Source: CAKVLS01 sp045534265
GTDB taxonomy: Bacteria; Bacillota; Clostridia; Christensenellales; UBA1242
Reading direction: 5' to 3'
Assembly: GCA_045534265.1 (NCBI GenBank)
Contig: JAZSJH010000007.1
Location: 183,643-247,642 of the forward strand
DNA length: 64,000 bases
A program made the translations under genes and the position numbers. Position 1 is the stretch's first letter, and each line of letters begins with the position of its first letter. Below, piece after piece: positions 60,629-64,000 of the stretch. The notes under the pieces were generated by a model that saw only the letters and a list, made by a program, of their open reading frames with translations, did no database searches and was not told the DNA's origin.

Positions 60629-62314
60629 TTATTTTTGAGCCTTTATTTGGGCTTTACAGTCATTAAACAACTTTTCTGCATAAACTTTCGGGTCTCCAAC
60701 AAACGCAAGTCCTGCAGCTTGTTTGTGGCCGCCACCGTCATATTTTTCGGCTATTTCGCAAGCGTTATAACCATTTTTGCATCTTATGCTTACAGAATAT
60801 TTTCCGTCTTCTTTTTCGCTTATGCCAAAGGCAAAAATATTGTCTTCTATATTTAGCATTTCGGGTACAAAATGTTTTGTTCTGTCAGATCCAGCTTTTT
60901 CTAACATTTCCTTTGTGAAGATAACATAAGCTATTTGGTCTTTCATAACCATAGCTTCATACACAAGGTTTCTAAGCTTGATATCGGCAAAACTTTGTTT
61001 TTTCTTTAGTTCAAAAATAATGTTTTTTGTATCAGCACCACATTCATAAAGCTTACTTGCGATAGCGTGTGTTTGAGGTGTTACGTTGTCGTGCTCAAAG
61101 CAGGCTGTGTCGCCGATAATTCCAGCAAATAGAAAGTGTGCAATTTCTGGGGTAACTTTTGCTTTCAAAACTTTTGCAAACTTGAAGATGATTTCGCTAC
61201 AAGAAGATGAGTGGGGCTCGCAATAAACTTCTTTTGCTTTAAGATCTCTAGAACCGTGGTGGTCGATTGAAATTGTGTTTTCAAAACTCTCAAAAGCATC
61301 ACCATATTTTCCAAGCAATCTTTTTGTCGCCACATCTACTGTGATAAGTGTATCAAAGAGTGTCGTGTCAATATCTTTGTTAAAAGAATTGTCAAAGGCA
61401 AATAGCGGATACTCTTCGGCTGTTTTGTCTGTGTCGACAAAAACAGTTGTTTTGATGCCTTTTTGATTAAGCATTTTAGCTAAACCTTGCATAGAACCCA
61501 TACAGTCAGGGTCTGGTGAGATGTGCCCAAAGATTGCAACTGATTTTGATTTTTTAATTAATTTTGCTATGTTTTTCATTTGTGTTTTTTCCTTATTTGT
61601 TTTACTTGATATTTTGCCTGCAAGTTTTGTTATGATGTTTTCAATTTTTGTTTGGTATTTGATGCTGATATAAAAAGCTAGAGCCATAAGTAGTATAAGA
61701 ACAATCCAAACAGGTATCCCCCAACCGCTAAAAGGTATAAGCTGCCCGCTACCAAAAAAGCAGGTTGTAATAATGGCAATAGGGCGAGTGATGATGTTGG
61801 TAATAATAAAGAAAGTATAACTTAAGCTTGTTGTTCCGGCAACAAGACACATAATATCGTCTGGAAAAATAGGGAACAGCATCATAAGAAAGAAAACGTA
61901 TTTTCCTTTTTCCAAAGTTTTGCTCCACTTATCGCTGCTTTGCTTTCCAACTAACCAGTTAATTATTCCTTTGCCTAGTTTTTTGCCAAGGACAAAGGCA
62001 AATATACTTGCGCTAAATACCGCAACAAAACTAATTAAAAAAGTAAGCCAAGGTCCAAAAACCCATACGCCAGCCAAAGTTGTGACTATAGCGGGTATAG
62101 GTAGTAATACTACTTGGGCAAATTGCAAAGCAAAGAATATTGCCCAGCTATATATTCCAGCATCTTTTATTATTGTTTTTAGCTCATCTAAAGAGCTTAT
62201 TTTGTCTAGCACGCCTGTTAACTTTAGCGGAAGATAAACCGCCAAAGCAAAAGCAACAAAAATTAAGACAATAAGTAGCGCTTTGAGAATTCTGTTTTTA
62301 GTTTCAATTTTCAT
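60629..62314 (-). CDS. Fusion of a TVP38/TMEM64 (VTT) membrane domain with a DHH/DHHA1 phosphoesterase
   Basis: 561 residues in one frame. Residues ~1-235 are a VTT/DedA-like membrane domain (FALQFAQVVLLPIPAIVTTL; GKYVFFLMMLFPIFPDDIMC). Residues ~246-561 are an NrnA-type DHH-DHHA1 phosphoesterase. Its metal and catalytic residues look complete: GHISPDPD (His264, Asp268, Asp270), Asp327, DHH (351-353), Asp402 and GGGH (527-530). NrnA-type enzymes degrade short RNAs or pAp; membrane DHH enzymes such as GdpP cleave c-di-AMP. The substrate here is unknown. An internal ATG at 61579 (Met246), preceded by AAGGAAAA, could also give a free DHH enzyme. The first ATG has no ribosome binding site. Confidence 0.88.
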   Translation of the reverse strand: MKIETKNRILKALLIVLIFVAFALAVYLPLKLTGVLDKISSLDELKTIIKDAGIYSWAIFFALQFAQVVLLPIPAIVTTLAGVWVFGPWLTFLISFVAVFSASIFAFVLGKKLGKGIINWLVGKQSSDKWSKTLEKGKYVFFLMMLFPIFPDDIMCLVAGTTSLSYTFFIITNIITRPIAIITTCFFGSGQLIPFSGWGIPVWIVLILLMALAFYISIKYQTKIENIITKLAGKISSKTNKEKTQMKNIAKLIKKSKSVAIFGHISPDPDCMGSMQGLAKMLNQKGIKTTVFVDTDKTAEEYPLFAFDNSFNKDIDTTLFDTLITVDVATKRLLGKYGDAFESFENTISIDHHGSRDLKAKEVYCEPHSSSCSEIIFKFAKVLKAKVTPEIAHFLFAGIIGDTACFEHDNVTPQTHAIASKLYECGADTKNIIFELKKKQSFADIKLRNLVYEAMVMKDQIAYVIFTKEMLEKAGSDRTKHFVPEMLNIEDNIFAFGISEKEDGKYSVSIRCKNGYNACEIAEKYDGGGHKQAAGLAFVGDPKVYAEKLFNDCKAQIKAQK

Positions 62315-62766
62315 ATAGATAGTATATCACAACTCACATTTTTTGTATCAAACAAAAATGGCATTTTTGTGGGTGAGTTTTCTATATATATGATTATATT
62401 ATATATATAAGTAAAAAACTATTTATATAAGTGGCGGTTATAAAGGGGTAGGGGAAAGCGTTATTATTATATTTTAGAAAATATTTAATGCTTTAGACAT
62501 AGATATTTTTTGGTGCTATGGCTTATTGTCTTAAGGATATTTTGATATTAGTAGTAAAATAATTAAATAAAAACCTTTTTTATTTGTTTTATTTTCTAAA
62601 TATTTTATTATTTTTTCTACGTATTTTTAGCTAAATAAAATAGTTTTTTATATTTTTTTAGGCTTAAAAACGGGGTAAAACCCCCTCAAAAATGCGAACA
62701 CCGGGGGTAGTATTCGGGATTTTGAGAAAAAATCCAAAAAATTGCGATTTTTTTGAAAAAAAGTTG
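62315..62766 (+). other. Non-coding region before the rRNA promoter
   Basis: AT-rich. Next to the fusion gene it holds a minus-strand TATACT (62326-62321) with a possible TTGATA (62351-62346). A GC hairpin GGGGT/ACCCC is at 62672-62684. The open frame at 62692-62997 runs through the rRNA promoter and leader, so I do not call it. Confidence 0.6.
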
Positions 62767-62795
62767 TTGACACTTAAATTTCTATATGGTATTCT
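62767..62795 (+). promoter_or_regulatory. rRNA operon promoter
   Basis: TTGACA (62767-62772), 17 nt, TATTCT (62790-62795). The start is expected near 62802, giving an approximately 190-nt leader before the mature 16S end. I see no clear boxA. Confidence 0.75.
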
Positions 62796-62994
62796 AACAC
62801 CGTCACTAACGAAGAGCACTTCGAAATGTGACACGAACCATTACAATTTAATAGTTAAGGTTTATTTAAGTTTCTTGTTAATTCAAGAGAGAAATAATCT
62901 AGCAAACAAACTTTTTATAAAGCCAGTTTTTATAGCAAGTTCGGAGCAAGATTATCTAATGTACGATATATTCACGCAAGTGTTTATATACAAT

Positions 62995-64000
<1,006 letters not shown>

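Overview
The window is a contiguous piece of an AT-rich bacterial chromosome from the Clostridia side of the Firmicutes. Evidence: the 16S rRNA that starts at about 62995, strong AAGGAG-type ribosome binding sites, TTGACA/TATAAT promoters, TGA used as a stop, and Firmicute gene orders (mini-RNase III-rlmB-sigH; dnaX-ybaB-recR; dnaD-dnaC). The many very large exported proteins with InlB B-type (Flg_new), Big2 and MBG-like repeats resemble uncultured gut Clostridia. That placement is an inference and needs a 16S search.

Layout. 1-4270: a rightward housekeeping block (mrnC, rlmB, sigH, dnaX, ybaB, recR). dnaX is split over two frames at a run of nine A. 4270-5600: very AT-rich and gene-poor, with one orphan gene. 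5622-21218: one gene for a ~5,200-residue surface protein (about 23 InlB-type repeats, three beta-helix modules, then more InlB-type repeats). GACC-N4-GGTC palindromes lie on both sides of it. 21665-26381: a Nudix hydrolase, a bifunctional Rel (p)ppGpp enzyme and a zinc-ribbon/TIR/membrane protein. 26431-28823 (minus): the helicase loader and a DnaD-like protein. 28982-32647: two unknown exported proteins and gltX. 32806-33023: tRNA-Ala and tRNA-Ile. 33206-35701: a YwaF-like membrane protein and an O-antigen-ligase/polymerase-like protein. 35954-46328: an ABC exporter whose operon continues into two large surface proteins. 47196-50991: a flavin/Fe-S ene-reductase-like enzyme with a two-subunit aconitase X. 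51115-57817 (minus): a 1,393-residue lipoprotein behind a promoter with a G12/C12 tract, then a Big2 protein and a zinc-ribbon membrane protein. 57972-58301: tRNA-Thr followed by two copies of a 93-bp structured repeat. 58423-62314 (minus): a small membrane protein, desulfoferrodoxin, a CDF metal transporter and a VTT-DHH fusion. 62767-64000: an rRNA promoter and the first two thirds of 16S rRNA.

How the genes fit together. The accessory part is mostly cell-surface biology: five large exported proteins, an ABC exporter co-transcribed with two of them, and a homopolymer inside a promoter spacer that would make one lipoprotein phase variable. Desulfoferrodoxin and the Fe-S enzymes suggest an anaerobe. 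The strongest leads are the C12 promoter spacer (55342-55373), the dnaX frameshift site (2920-2932), the VTT-DHH phosphoesterase fusion, the structured repeats behind tRNA-Thr, the TIR protein beside rel, and the reductase-aconitase X operon of unknown substrate.
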